A stretch of DNA of 19,908 nucleotides. It comes from Campylobacterales bacterium (GTDB taxonomy: Bacteria > Campylobacterota > Campylobacteria > Campylobacterales > JALSKU01). The notes beneath the pieces are model-generated. The model was not told the origin of the DNA. It worked only from the letters and a program-made list of their open reading frames with translations, and searched no databases. Of the stretch, positions 13,796-19,908 are shown in pieces; position 1 is the first letter of the stretch; each line of letters starts with the position of its first letter. Location: positions 1 to 19,908 of the forward strand of contig JALVWI010000303.1 of the NCBI GenBank assembly GCA_027038335.1. The letters are read 5' to 3'. The translations under genes and the position numbers were made by a program.

Positions 13796-15199
13796 ATGAT
13801 AGTAACAAGATTTGCACCTAGTCCGACAGGATATCTTCATATCGGAGGTCTAAGGACTGCATTATATAGTTATCTTTGGGCAAAGAAAAATGAAGGAAAA
13901 TTTTTACTTCGCATAGAAGATACAGACTTAAAAAGAAATTCACTTGAAGCTGCAAAAGCTATAGAAGAAGCTTTTAAATGGGTAGGCTTAAAGCAAGATG
14001 GAGAGATTTTTTATCAGTCAAAAAGAATGGACATTTATAAAGAACATATACAAAAACTTCTTGATGAAGGGAAGGCTTACTATTGTTATATGAGCAAAGA
14101 TGAGCTTGATGCCTTAAGAGAAGAGCAAATGAAAGCGAAACAAAGACCTAGATATGACGGTAGATATAGAGATTTTACAGGCACACCTCCAAGCGATATA
14201 GAGCCGGTAGTGCGTATAAAAACTCCTATAAATGAAACTATAACTTTTAGTGACGGCATAAAAGGCGAGATAAGTGTCAAAACCGATGAAGTGATGGATG
14301 ACTTTATTATCGCTAGAAGTGATGGAACTCCTACATACAATTTTGTAGTAACTATTGATGATCATTATATGGGTATTACTGACATTATAAGAGGAGATGA
14401 TCACCTTAGCAATACTCCAAAACAGATAATTGTCTATAAAGCTTTTGGATGGGATTTGCCAAAGTTTTATCATGTTCCTATGATACTCAATCCTCAAGGC
14501 AAAAAGCTCTCCAAAAGAGATGGAGCGATGGATGTCATGGAGTATAAAAAAGAGGGATATTTGCCGGAGGTTTTGCTAAACTTTTTAGTAAGGCTTGGCT
14601 GGAGCCACGGGGATCAGGAAATTTTTACCATGGAAGAGATGCTAGAGTTTTTTGATCCAAAAGATATAAATAAATCAGCCTCAGCTTATAATGCCCAAAA
14701 ACTTTTATGGCTTAATGCCGAGTTTATAAAAAATATGAGTTACGAAAGATTTGAAAAAGAGTTGATATATTTTGACTTGGATTTAAAGAGTATTGAAAAA
14801 AAAGAGATTTTGATAGATGCCCTAAGGCAGAGGGTGAAAACTCTCAAAGAGTTCTCTCAAAAAGCAAAAACTATATTGGAAAGACCGACTTCCTATGAAA
14901 CAAAAGCAGTTAAGAAATTTTTAAAAGCAGATGCAAAAAAAATAGCCAAAGAATTTTTAAACTATCTAATTAATTATGATAGCAATTTGAATACTCCAAG
15001 TGATTATGATAAACTAATAGTAAGTTTTTTGGAGCAATATCAACTTAAGCTTAAAGATATAGCCCAAATTATTAGGATAGCTATAGTAGGGAGTGCGGTA
15101 AGCCCATCAATTTATGACATAATGTCCATAGTCGGAAAAGATGAGCTTGAGATAAGAATAAAAAATTTAATACAATTTATGGAGGAAAAAAATGAGTAA
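13796..15199 (+). CDS. gltX: Glutamyl-tRNA synthetase (GltX)
   Basis: GltX charges tRNA-Glu with glutamate. The 467-residue class I synthetase has the HIGH-type motif PTGYLHIGG (10-18), the DxxR region LLRIEDTDLKR (38-48) and the KMSKS-type motif KLSKRDG (237-243). No zinc-binding Cys cluster is visible. Campylobacterota normally carry two GluRS, one for tRNA-Glu and one that also serves tRNA-Gln; the PTGYLHIGGLRTA form matches what I remember of H. pylori GluRS1 (the tRNA-Glu enzyme), while GluRS2 begins PTGDMHIGN. I chose the ATG at 13796, with GAGG seven bases before it, over a TTG one codon earlier. The 3' end overlaps maeB by eight bases. Confidence 0.96.
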   Translation: MIVTRFAPSPTGYLHIGGLRTALYSYLWAKKNEGKFLLRIEDTDLKRNSLEAAKAIEEAFKWVGLKQDGEIFYQSKRMDIYKEHIQKLLDEGKAYYCYMSKDELDALREEQMKAKQRPRYDGRYRDFTGTPPSDIEPVVRIKTPINETITFSDGIKGEISVKTDEVMDDFIIARSDGTPTYNFVVTIDDHYMGITDIIRGDDHLSNTPKQIIVYKAFGWDLPKFYHVPMILNPQGKKLSKRDGAMDVMEYKKEGYLPEVLLNFLVRLGWSHGDQEIFTMEEMLEFFDPKDINKSASAYNAQKLLWLNAEFIKNMSYERFEKELIYFDLDLKSIEKKEILIDALRQRVKTLKEFSQKAKTILERPTSYETKAVKKFLKADAKKIAKEFLNYLINYDSNLNTPSDYDKLIVSFLEQYQLKLKDIAQIIRIAIVGSAVSPSIYDIMSIVGKDELEIRIKNLIQFMEEKNE

Positions 15200-16457
15200 A
15201 ACTGAATGGGAACAAAAATGTTTGGATTATCATATAGGCGGTAAAACAGGAACACTTCTAAAAAAACCTTGTGATACGGCTGAAGAGCTTTCTATGGCTT
15301 ATACGCCCGGAGTTGCAATTCCATGTAAAGAGATAGAAAAAGATGTTTCTTTAGCATATAAATATACCAACAAGGGTAACTTAGTGGCTGTTGTTACAGA
15401 TAGTACCGCAGTTTTAGGGCTTGGAGATATAGGTACTCTTGCAGGAAAACCTGTCATGGAAGGTAAAGGTGTTTTGTTTAAAAAATTTGCAGATGTTGAT
15501 GCCGTGGATATTGAGCTAAATGTAAAAGATACAGACAAAATTGTAGAAGTTACCGCTGCTATCGCGGAAAGTTTTGGAGGAATCAATCTAGAAGATATAA
15601 AAGCTCCAAAATGTTTTGAGATAGAAGAAAAACTAAAAGAGATATGCAATATTCCAGTTTTCCATGATGATCAGCACGGAACTGCTATCATTTCAACTGC
15701 CGGTCTTATCAATGTCCTTGATATAAGTGGAAAAAAAGCAGAAGATTTGAAAGTTGTAGTTGTCGGTGCGGGAGCTGCAGGAACAGCTTGTGCCAAAATG
15801 TACCGCAATCTTGGTATCAAACATATCATTATGCTTGACTCTAAAGGTGTCATTCATAGCGGAAGAGATGATCTTAACAAATATAAACAAGAGTTTGCTA
15901 TAGATACTGAAGATAGAACTCTTGAAGATGCCATGAAAGGTGCTGATATGGTACTTGGTCTTTCTGGACCGGGACTTATCTCTCAAGATATGGTAAAAAG
16001 TATGGCTCCAAATCCGATAATCTATGCTTGTGCCAATCCAACTCCTGAAATCCTACCCCCTGAAGTACATGCTGCAAGAGATGATGCTTATGTAGGAACA
16101 GGAAGAAGTGATTTTCCTAATCAAATCAATAATGTCTTAGGATTTCCTTTTATATTTAGAGGGGCATTGGATGTAAGAGCTACAAAAATTACAGAAAATA
16201 TGAAAATGGCAGCGGCTAAAGCTTTGGCTGCACTTGCAAAAGAGCCTGTTCCAGACTATGTAAAAGCAGCATATCCTGATAGAGATGATCTTGAGTATGG
16301 AAAAAATTATATCATTCCTTCACCATTTGATAAAAGAATAGCTGTTTTTGAATCTTATGCTGTTGCAAAAGCTGCCATAGAAGATGGAGTATCTACTGTC
16401 AAGGATTTTGATCTTGATGCATATAAAAAAGAGCTTGAAAAGAAATTTTTAGGCTAA
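15192..16457 (+). CDS. maeB: Malic enzyme, NAD(P)-dependent (MaeB-like, without Pta domain)
   Basis: This enzyme decarboxylates malate to pyruvate with NAD or NADP, linking the TCA cycle to pyruvate. The 421 residues contain TDSTAVLGLGDIG (69-81), the catalytic-Lys segment GVLFKKFADVDAV (93-105), the metal-site block FHDDQHGTA (157-165) and the nucleotide-binding VVVVGAGAAGTA (188-199). It is the short form: the phosphotransacetylase-like domain found at the C-terminus of E. coli MaeB is absent. GGAGG lies inside the end of gltX, six bases before the ATG, and the genes overlap by eight bases, which points to coupling. Cofactor choice cannot be read safely from the sequence. A stem-loop follows the stop. 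Confidence 0.95.
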   Translation: MSKTEWEQKCLDYHIGGKTGTLLKKPCDTAEELSMAYTPGVAIPCKEIEKDVSLAYKYTNKGNLVAVVTDSTAVLGLGDIGTLAGKPVMEGKGVLFKKFADVDAVDIELNVKDTDKIVEVTAAIAESFGGINLEDIKAPKCFEIEEKLKEICNIPVFHDDQHGTAIISTAGLINVLDISGKKAEDLKVVVVGAGAAGTACAKMYRNLGIKHIIMLDSKGVIHSGRDDLNKYKQEFAIDTEDRTLEDAMKGADMVLGLSGPGLISQDMVKSMAPNPIIYACANPTPEILPPEVHAARDDAYVGTGRSDFPNQINNVLGFPFIFRGALDVRATKITENMKMAAAKALAALAKEPVPDYVKAAYPDRDDLEYGKNYIIPSPFDKRIAVFESYAVAKAAIEDGVSTVKDFDLDAYKKELEKKFLG

Positions 16458-16462
16458 CTTTC

Positions 16463-16483
16463 GAGGGTAGCAAACCTACCCTC
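16463..16483 (+). terminator. Stem-loop after maeB, possible terminator
   Basis: GAGGGTAG (16463-16470) and CTACCCTC (16476-16483) form a perfect 8-bp stem with five G-C pairs and a CAAAC loop, starting six bases after the maeB stop codon. A U-tract is missing (CCACCTTTCC follows), so it may act as a weak terminator or protect the mRNA 3' end. Confidence 0.6.
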
Positions 16484-16564
16484 CCACCTTTCCAAAATAT
16501 CTTAAATACACCTTATTTATTTTTAAAAAACATTCATTTTTTTAAGAGATTTATTAGTTTATAG

Positions 16565-16573
16565 TGCTATAGT
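16565..16573 (+). promoter_or_regulatory. Extended -10 promoter of gdhA
   Basis: TGCTATAGT at 16565-16573 is an extended -10 box. It predicts transcription starting at A16580, the first base of the inverted repeat that follows. TATATT at 16574-16579 is an alternative that would start the RNA inside the left arm. Confidence 0.45.
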
Positions 16574-16578
16574 TATAT

Positions 16579-16618
16579 TAGACTTGTTGAGGTATAAGAG
16601 CACATCACAACAAGTCTA
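16579..16618 (+). repeat. Inverted repeat in the gdhA leader
   Basis: TAGACTTGTTG (16579-16589) and CAACAAGTCTA (16608-16618) are perfect 11-base inverted copies separated by 18 bases. In RNA they give a stable stem with an 18-base loop at or near the 5' end of the gdhA transcript. The right arm is followed by ATTTTATTTT and then AAGGAG. It could be a mRNA-stabilising 5' hairpin, a leader attenuator (stem plus U-rich tract) or a protein-binding operator. Confidence 0.7.
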
Positions 16619-16639
16619 TTTTATTTTAAGGAGACTAAA

Positions 16640-18001
16640 ATGTCTGTTAGGGACTATATAGAAAAGGTGTTGAGCCAAACTGCAAAAAACAGTCCGGGTC
16701 AAAAAGAGTTTTATCAAGCAACTGAAGAAGTATTACACTCTTTAAAACCTCTTTTAGAAAGAGATGATAGATATGATAAATACAATATTCTTGAAAGGAT
16801 AGTAGTTCCTGAAAGAATTATAATATTTAGAGTAAACTGGGTTGATGATAGCGGTAAAATACAAACCAATATAGGATACAGAGTACAGTTCAATTCAGCT
16901 ATAGGACCATATAAGGGAGGTTTGAGATTTCATCCGAGTGTAAATCTAGGTATTATCAAATTTTTAGGTTTTGAACAAATTTTTAAAAATTCACTTACAG
17001 GCTTAAATATAGGTGGAGGCAAAGGTGGAAGCAACTTTGATCCAAAAGGTAAAAGTGAAAATGAAGTTATGAGGTTTTGTCAAGCATTTATGATAGAACT
17101 TTCTCGCCATATTGGAGAGAGGAGAGATGTACCTGCCGGTGATATAGGAGTAGGAGGTAGAGAACTTGGATATATGTTTGGACAATATAAAAAACTCACA
17201 GGTAAATTCGAGGGAATCCTTACTGGAAAAGGTGTAAACTGGGGCGGATCTTTGGGAAGAAAAGAGGCTACAGGTTTTGGTTCAGTCTATTTTGCAGAAC
17301 ACGCTTTAAACAAATATGGAGATACCTTAAAAGGTAAAACTTGTGCAGTTTCGGGTTCTGGAAATGTGGCGATATATACTATCCAAAAACTTTACGATAT
17401 GGATGCACTTCCTGTAACTTGTAGTGATAGTGATGGAACGATATACCATAAAGAGGGGATTGATCTTGAGCTATTAAAAGGCATAAAAGAGATAGGAAGA
17501 AAAAGATTGAGTGAATATATCAAGCTAAGACCGGATGCAAAGTATATACCGGCTTCCAAATATCCTAAAGATGGACATGCCTGTTGGCATGTGAAGTGTG
17601 ATTGTGCATTTCCTAGTGCCACACAAAATGAACTTACACTTATCGATGCAAAAGCATTGGCAAAGAATGGCTGCAAACTTGTAAATGAGGGTGCAAATAT
17701 GCCTACAACACCCGATGCTTATAAATACTTAAAAGAGCATAAAGTTATATTTGGACCCGCAAAAGCTGCAAATGCCGGAGGGGTTGCTACAAGTCAGCTC
17801 GAAATGAGCCAAAACGCAAGTATGGCAAACTGGTCATTTGCTGAAGTCGATGCAAAGCTTCACAAAATTATGAAAAATATATTTGACACATCTTATGAAA
17901 CTGCAAAAGAGTATGGATGTGACGGTGATTTATTGGCAGGTGCTAACATAGCAGGATTTAAAAAGGTAGCTGACTCCATGATAGATCAAGGATCTGTTTA
18001 G
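16640..18001 (+). CDS. gdhA: Glutamate dehydrogenase, probably NADP-specific (GdhA)
   Basis: GdhA makes glutamate from 2-oxoglutarate and ammonium. The 453-residue protein is of the hexameric small type, like E. coli GdhA. Visible are YKGGLRFHP (91-99), catalytic Lys128 in GGGKGGSNFDP, Asp168 in PAGDIGVGGRE, the dinucleotide loop GSGNVA (239-244) and SDSDG (262-266) at the end of the second strand, consistent with NADP use as in E. coli GdhA. AAGGAG stands seven bases before the ATG. The gene is a single unit with its own promoter and a structured leader. Its product offers a route for ammonium assimilation beside GS-GOGAT. Cofactor specificity is inferred. Confidence 0.96.
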   Translation: MSVRDYIEKVLSQTAKNSPGQKEFYQATEEVLHSLKPLLERDDRYDKYNILERIVVPERIIIFRVNWVDDSGKIQTNIGYRVQFNSAIGPYKGGLRFHPSVNLGIIKFLGFEQIFKNSLTGLNIGGGKGGSNFDPKGKSENEVMRFCQAFMIELSRHIGERRDVPAGDIGVGGRELGYMFGQYKKLTGKFEGILTGKGVNWGGSLGRKEATGFGSVYFAEHALNKYGDTLKGKTCAVSGSGNVAIYTIQKLYDMDALPVTCSDSDGTIYHKEGIDLELLKGIKEIGRKRLSEYIKLRPDAKYIPASKYPKDGHACWHVKCDCAFPSATQNELTLIDAKALAKNGCKLVNEGANMPTTPDAYKYLKEHKVIFGPAKAANAGGVATSQLEMSQNASMANWSFAEVDAKLHKIMKNIFDTSYETAKEYGCDGDLLAGANIAGFKKVADSMIDQGSV

Positions 18002-18007
18002 TAAAGG

Positions 18008-18038
18008 TGAAGGTTGAGGAATTTTTCTTTGACCTTCA
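18008..18038 (+). terminator. Possible gdhA terminator hairpin
   Basis: TGAAGGT (18008-18014) pairs with ACCTTCA (18032-18038). The pairing continues inward through G-U, A-U and G-C pairs, so a longer imperfect stem of up to 14 pairs can form in the gdhA transcript. It begins seven bases after the gdhA stop and its right arm overlaps the thyX stop codon. There is no U-tract after it. The G-U pairs favour the plus-strand RNA. Confidence 0.35.
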
Positions 18039-18653
18039 TACTTCATTTATACAGTGTTCAAAAAGGTATTTGTGATCTTCGGGTAGAGCATTATAAATAT
18101 TGTTTGCCAATCTTCTTATCTCCCAAAGGGCTGATTTGGAACTTCTTAGGGATAGAAAATTTTGCAGACTTCTTGCATTTACACTCCATGTAAGCTCAGT
18201 CTTATAACTTTCAGGCAGACAATATTTTGCTTTATCATTGCTTATGCCTTGAGCTAAAATCTTTCTTAAATTTTCAAGTGCTTTTATGCTCATTTCGTCA
18301 ACAATTGCTACATCAGTAAAGACTAGATATTTTTTTGCTCTTTCAATGTCTTTCGGAGTAAATTCTACTTCACTTTTTAACTCTTTTAAAGTATATCTTG
18401 TAGATTTTACACTAAGACTTGCCATACGATGTCTTGCCAATTCTTGAAGTAGGGCTCTGCTGATACCTTTGATATAAAAGTTGTAGTATAAATGCTCCAA
18501 AGTTGAAGCATGTTTAAATTTATTGCCTACTCTATCTATAAGCTCTTTATCTTTTTCACCGCCACTATCACTTTTGTCAAAACTTTGCCAACATGTCCTG
18601 ATAGCATTTGCACAAATTATTAAAGGGGTATGATGTAAAAGTGTTACTTGCAT
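18036..18653 (-). CDS. thyX: FAD-dependent thymidylate synthase (ThyX)
   Basis: ThyX makes dTMP from dUMP using methylene-tetrahydrofolate with FAD and NADPH, and replaces ThyA. The 205-residue protein carries the family signature RHRx7S: RHR at 74-76 and Ser84, within LARHRMASLSVKSTRYT. STLEH (50-54) and a C-terminal NARSLQNFLSLR...ALWEIR region are also typical. The ATG at 18653 has AGGA seven bases upstream, but both lie in the right arm of a perfect palindrome. A TGCTATAAT box lies just beyond. The gene is convergent with gdhA and downstream of flgE on the same strand. Together with Dcd this covers two steps of dTTP supply. Confidence 0.97.
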   Translation of the reverse strand: MQVTLLHHTPLIICANAIRTCWQSFDKSDSGGEKDKELIDRVGNKFKHASTLEHLYYNFYIKGISRALLQELARHRMASLSVKSTRYTLKELKSEVEFTPKDIERAKKYLVFTDVAIVDEMSIKALENLRKILAQGISNDKAKYCLPESYKTELTWSVNARSLQNFLSLRSSKSALWEIRRLANNIYNALPEDHKYLFEHCINEV

Positions 18654-18681
18654 AATAAGTCCTATTTTTTAGGACTTATTA
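18653..18681 (-). repeat. Perfect 12-bp palindrome covering the thyX ribosome site
   Basis: TAATAAGTCCTA (18653-18664, plus strand) and TAGGACTTATTA (18670-18681) are perfect inverted copies with a five-base loop. On the minus strand the second arm contains AGGA, the thyX ribosome site, and the A of its ATG. A transcript reading through from flgE would hide the thyX start in this stem. There is no U-tract in either direction, so a simple Rho-independent terminator is less likely. Confidence 0.75.
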
Positions 18682-18686
18682 TAGCA
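18678..18686 (-). promoter_or_regulatory. Extended -10 promoter of thyX
   Basis: TGCTATAAT on the minus strand (18686-18678) is an extended -10 box located eight bases past the flgE stop and overlapping the outer palindrome arm. The predicted start near 18671 is in the loop/second-arm region, giving a leader of about 18 bases that has AGGA but not the first palindrome arm. Confidence 0.5.
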
Positions 18687-18693
18687 AAATTAT

Positions 18694-19908
18694 CTATTGT
18701 TTAAGTTGAAGTAGTGTGTTTAGCATTTGATCTGAAGTCGTTATGGTTTTTGAGTTTGCTTGGAAACCTCTTTGTATTATTATAAGTTGAGTTAGACTTC
18801 GGCTTAGATCAACATTACTCATTTCAAGTGAACTAGCTTGGATAAAACCTCTTTTTCCGGTATTCGCTTGCCCTATGATAGGATCTCCTGAGTTTGATGT
18901 TTGGATAAATACTCCGCCACCGTCACTTTCAAGTCCTACATTGTTGGTAAAACTAGCCATTGATACTTGAGCCAAACCAAAACTTCTACCATTTGTAAAG
19001 CTTCCTATCAATGTTCCTGTTTCATCTACTCTGATACCGTTCAAATCACCGCCCGGATATCCATCTTGAGAAATTCCTGAAGTATTTGAATGAGCATCAA
19101 AACTTGTCATACCGTCAAATTGTCCGGTTGTTCCAAACTGAAGATTGATATTTTGGTTTGGAGATGAGCCGTTATTGGCTGTATAAGTAAGATTTGTCGG
19201 TGTATAAGTACTTAAAGAACCATCACTATTGAAGCTGATACTTCCCGTAACGATATTTTTAGGTGTTACACCACCATTTATATCTCCGGGTTCAGGAACT
19301 CTTATTACTATATTCCACTCTGTTCCGCCATCAGATGTGTATCCGATTTTTCTAAATTCAAATCTTACTGTATGTTTGGTTCCAAGTGAATCGTATATAT
19401 CTATACTAGAAGCATGAGTTGCAGCATTTATAACTTGAGAAATTCTAGTAGTTTGTCCAGATGGTAGATTGCCTTGTAATGCACTCATGGTTGTAGTAAA
19501 TTTGTTATTTGCACTTATTCCGTTAGTCTCATCTGTAATCGATGTTATTTTTATATTCATATTATGATCATCAGCAGCAGTATTAGTGTTGCTTGTACCG
19601 CTATTGCCTGTTGTATCATCATTATCATCGCCGTCATCAGCATTGAATGCATCCCCTTTAGGGTTTGCTATTTGAAATTTACCGCCTTTTAAAACAGTAA
19701 CTGCTACGCCATCATTTTTATCTGAAGAACTTGCTTCTCCACCATCGTTGCTACTATCATAATCTACATTTAATCTTGCATCATGTTGCATAGCTTCTCT
19801 TAAGTCTTCTGTAGTTGTAAAAGTTCTTACATTTGCAGCGGTATTTGCAGCAGGTGTTCCTTGTATGGGTGCTGCTCCGCTTTTTACATATTGATACTTA
19901 TAAGCTGT
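18694..19908 (-). CDS. flgE: Flagellar hook protein FlgE, C-terminal part
   Basis: FlgE builds the flagellar hook. The frame is open to the right edge, so the N-terminus is missing; 404 residues are visible. The in-frame ATG at 19791 is not the start, since the frame continues upstream with TAYKYQYVKSGAAP and VRTFTTTEDLREAM, sequence typical of epsilon FlgE. The C-terminal rod/hook region is clear: FGLAQVSMASFTNNVGLE, ASSLEMSNVDLSRSLTQLI, IQRGFQANSKTITTSDQMLN. The central region has conserved hook-domain text (SIDIYDSLGTKHTVRFEF) and, at 19564-19653, an Asp/Asn/Thr-rich low-complexity stretch that looks like a surface loop. Campylobacterota FlgE proteins are long (700-860 residues), so roughly half is probably missing. 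Flagellin or FlgG would lack this pattern. Confidence 0.93.
   Translation of the reverse strand, partial: TAYKYQYVKSGAAPIQGTPAANTAANVRTFTTTEDLREAMQHDARLNVDYDSSNDGGEASSSDKNDGVAVTVLKGGKFQIANPKGDAFNADDGDDNDDTTGNSGTSNTNTAADDHNMNIKITSITDETNGISANNKFTTTMSALQGNLPSGQTTRISQVINAATHASSIDIYDSLGTKHTVRFEFRKIGYTSDGGTEWNIVIRVPEPGDINGGVTPKNIVTGSISFNSDGSLSTYTPTNLTYTANNGSSPNQNINLQFGTTGQFDGMTSFDAHSNTSGISQDGYPGGDLNGIRVDETGTLIGSFTNGRSFGLAQVSMASFTNNVGLESDGGGVFIQTSNSGDPIIGQANTGKRGFIQASSLEMSNVDLSRSLTQLIIIQRGFQANSKTITTSDQMLNTLLQLKQ

Noticed and set aside
14114..14497. Minus-strand 127-codon frame inside gltX
   Set aside because: Antisense shadow; gltX has clear synthetase motifs across the same bases.
19789..19791. 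ATG at 19791 as the flgE start, or a frameshift there
   Set aside because: The frame stays open to the window edge and encodes FlgE-like sequence, so the gene is simply cut by the window.
1..19908. CRISPR arrays, insertion sequences, prophage or defence islands
   Set aside because: No regularly spaced repeats, no transposase or phage-type proteins, and composition is even along the window.

Overview
The window is about 20 kb of AT-rich chromosomal DNA from a member of the Campylobacterota (the former Epsilonproteobacteria). The evidence is the gene forms and the gene order. The nuoA-nuoB-nuoC start has NuoB and NuoC N-termini of the epsilon type, GluRS has the PTGYLHIGG signature, thymidylate synthase is ThyX, and dCTP deaminase is short. 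The order dcd, accB, accC, SurA-like protein, gltX, malic enzyme matches, as I remember it, the Cj1292 to Cj1287c block of Campylobacter jejuni. Complex I, molybdenum-cofactor genes and glutamate dehydrogenase would suit a free-living Sulfurimonas-like organism, but I cannot fix the genus. I see no phage, insertion sequence, CRISPR array or clear island.

Layout, left to right. (1) 1-948, minus: start of the nuo operon (nuoA, nuoB, first codons of nuoC). (2) 1148-2884, minus: a solitary AAA+ ATPase with an unusual Walker B, divergent from an orphan polar-amino-acid ABC ATPase (2956-3693, plus). (3) 3702-6125, minus: zinc uptake operon znuA-znuC-znuB with overlapping genes. Directly upstream is a tRNA-Glu with the uncommon CTC anticodon (6175-6249). 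(4) 6302-7393, minus: a PLP aminotransferase. (5) 7547-10015, plus: moaE, moeA and a membrane-anchored alpha/beta hydrolase. (6) 10047-16457: dcd (minus), accB-accC and a small secreted protein (plus), SurA-like chaperone (minus), then gltX-maeB (plus). (7) 16640-18001, plus: gdhA, behind a leader with a strong inverted repeat. (8) 18036-19908, minus: thyX and the 3' end of flgE, separated by a perfect 12-bp palindrome that covers the thyX ribosome site.

Functionally the window is mostly housekeeping: respiration (nuo), zinc import, Mo cofactor, nucleotide balance (dcd and thyX both feed dTMP synthesis), fatty-acid initiation (accBC), Glu charging with a tRNA-Glu, and carbon/nitrogen nodes (malic enzyme, glutamate dehydrogenase). 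Nearly every transcription unit has a TATAAT-like -10, often as TGnTATAAT, about 20-30 bases before the start codon. This helped to fix several non-ATG starts (GTG for the AAA gene and SurA-like gene, TTG for dcd and the hydrolase).

No intergenic stretch exceeds 300 bases. The most interesting signals are small: the palindrome that could make thyX translation depend on which promoter is used, the 5'-terminal stem-loop of gdhA, the tRNA-Glu(CTC), ZnuA lacking its usual first His ligand, and short degenerate repeats in three intergenic pockets.
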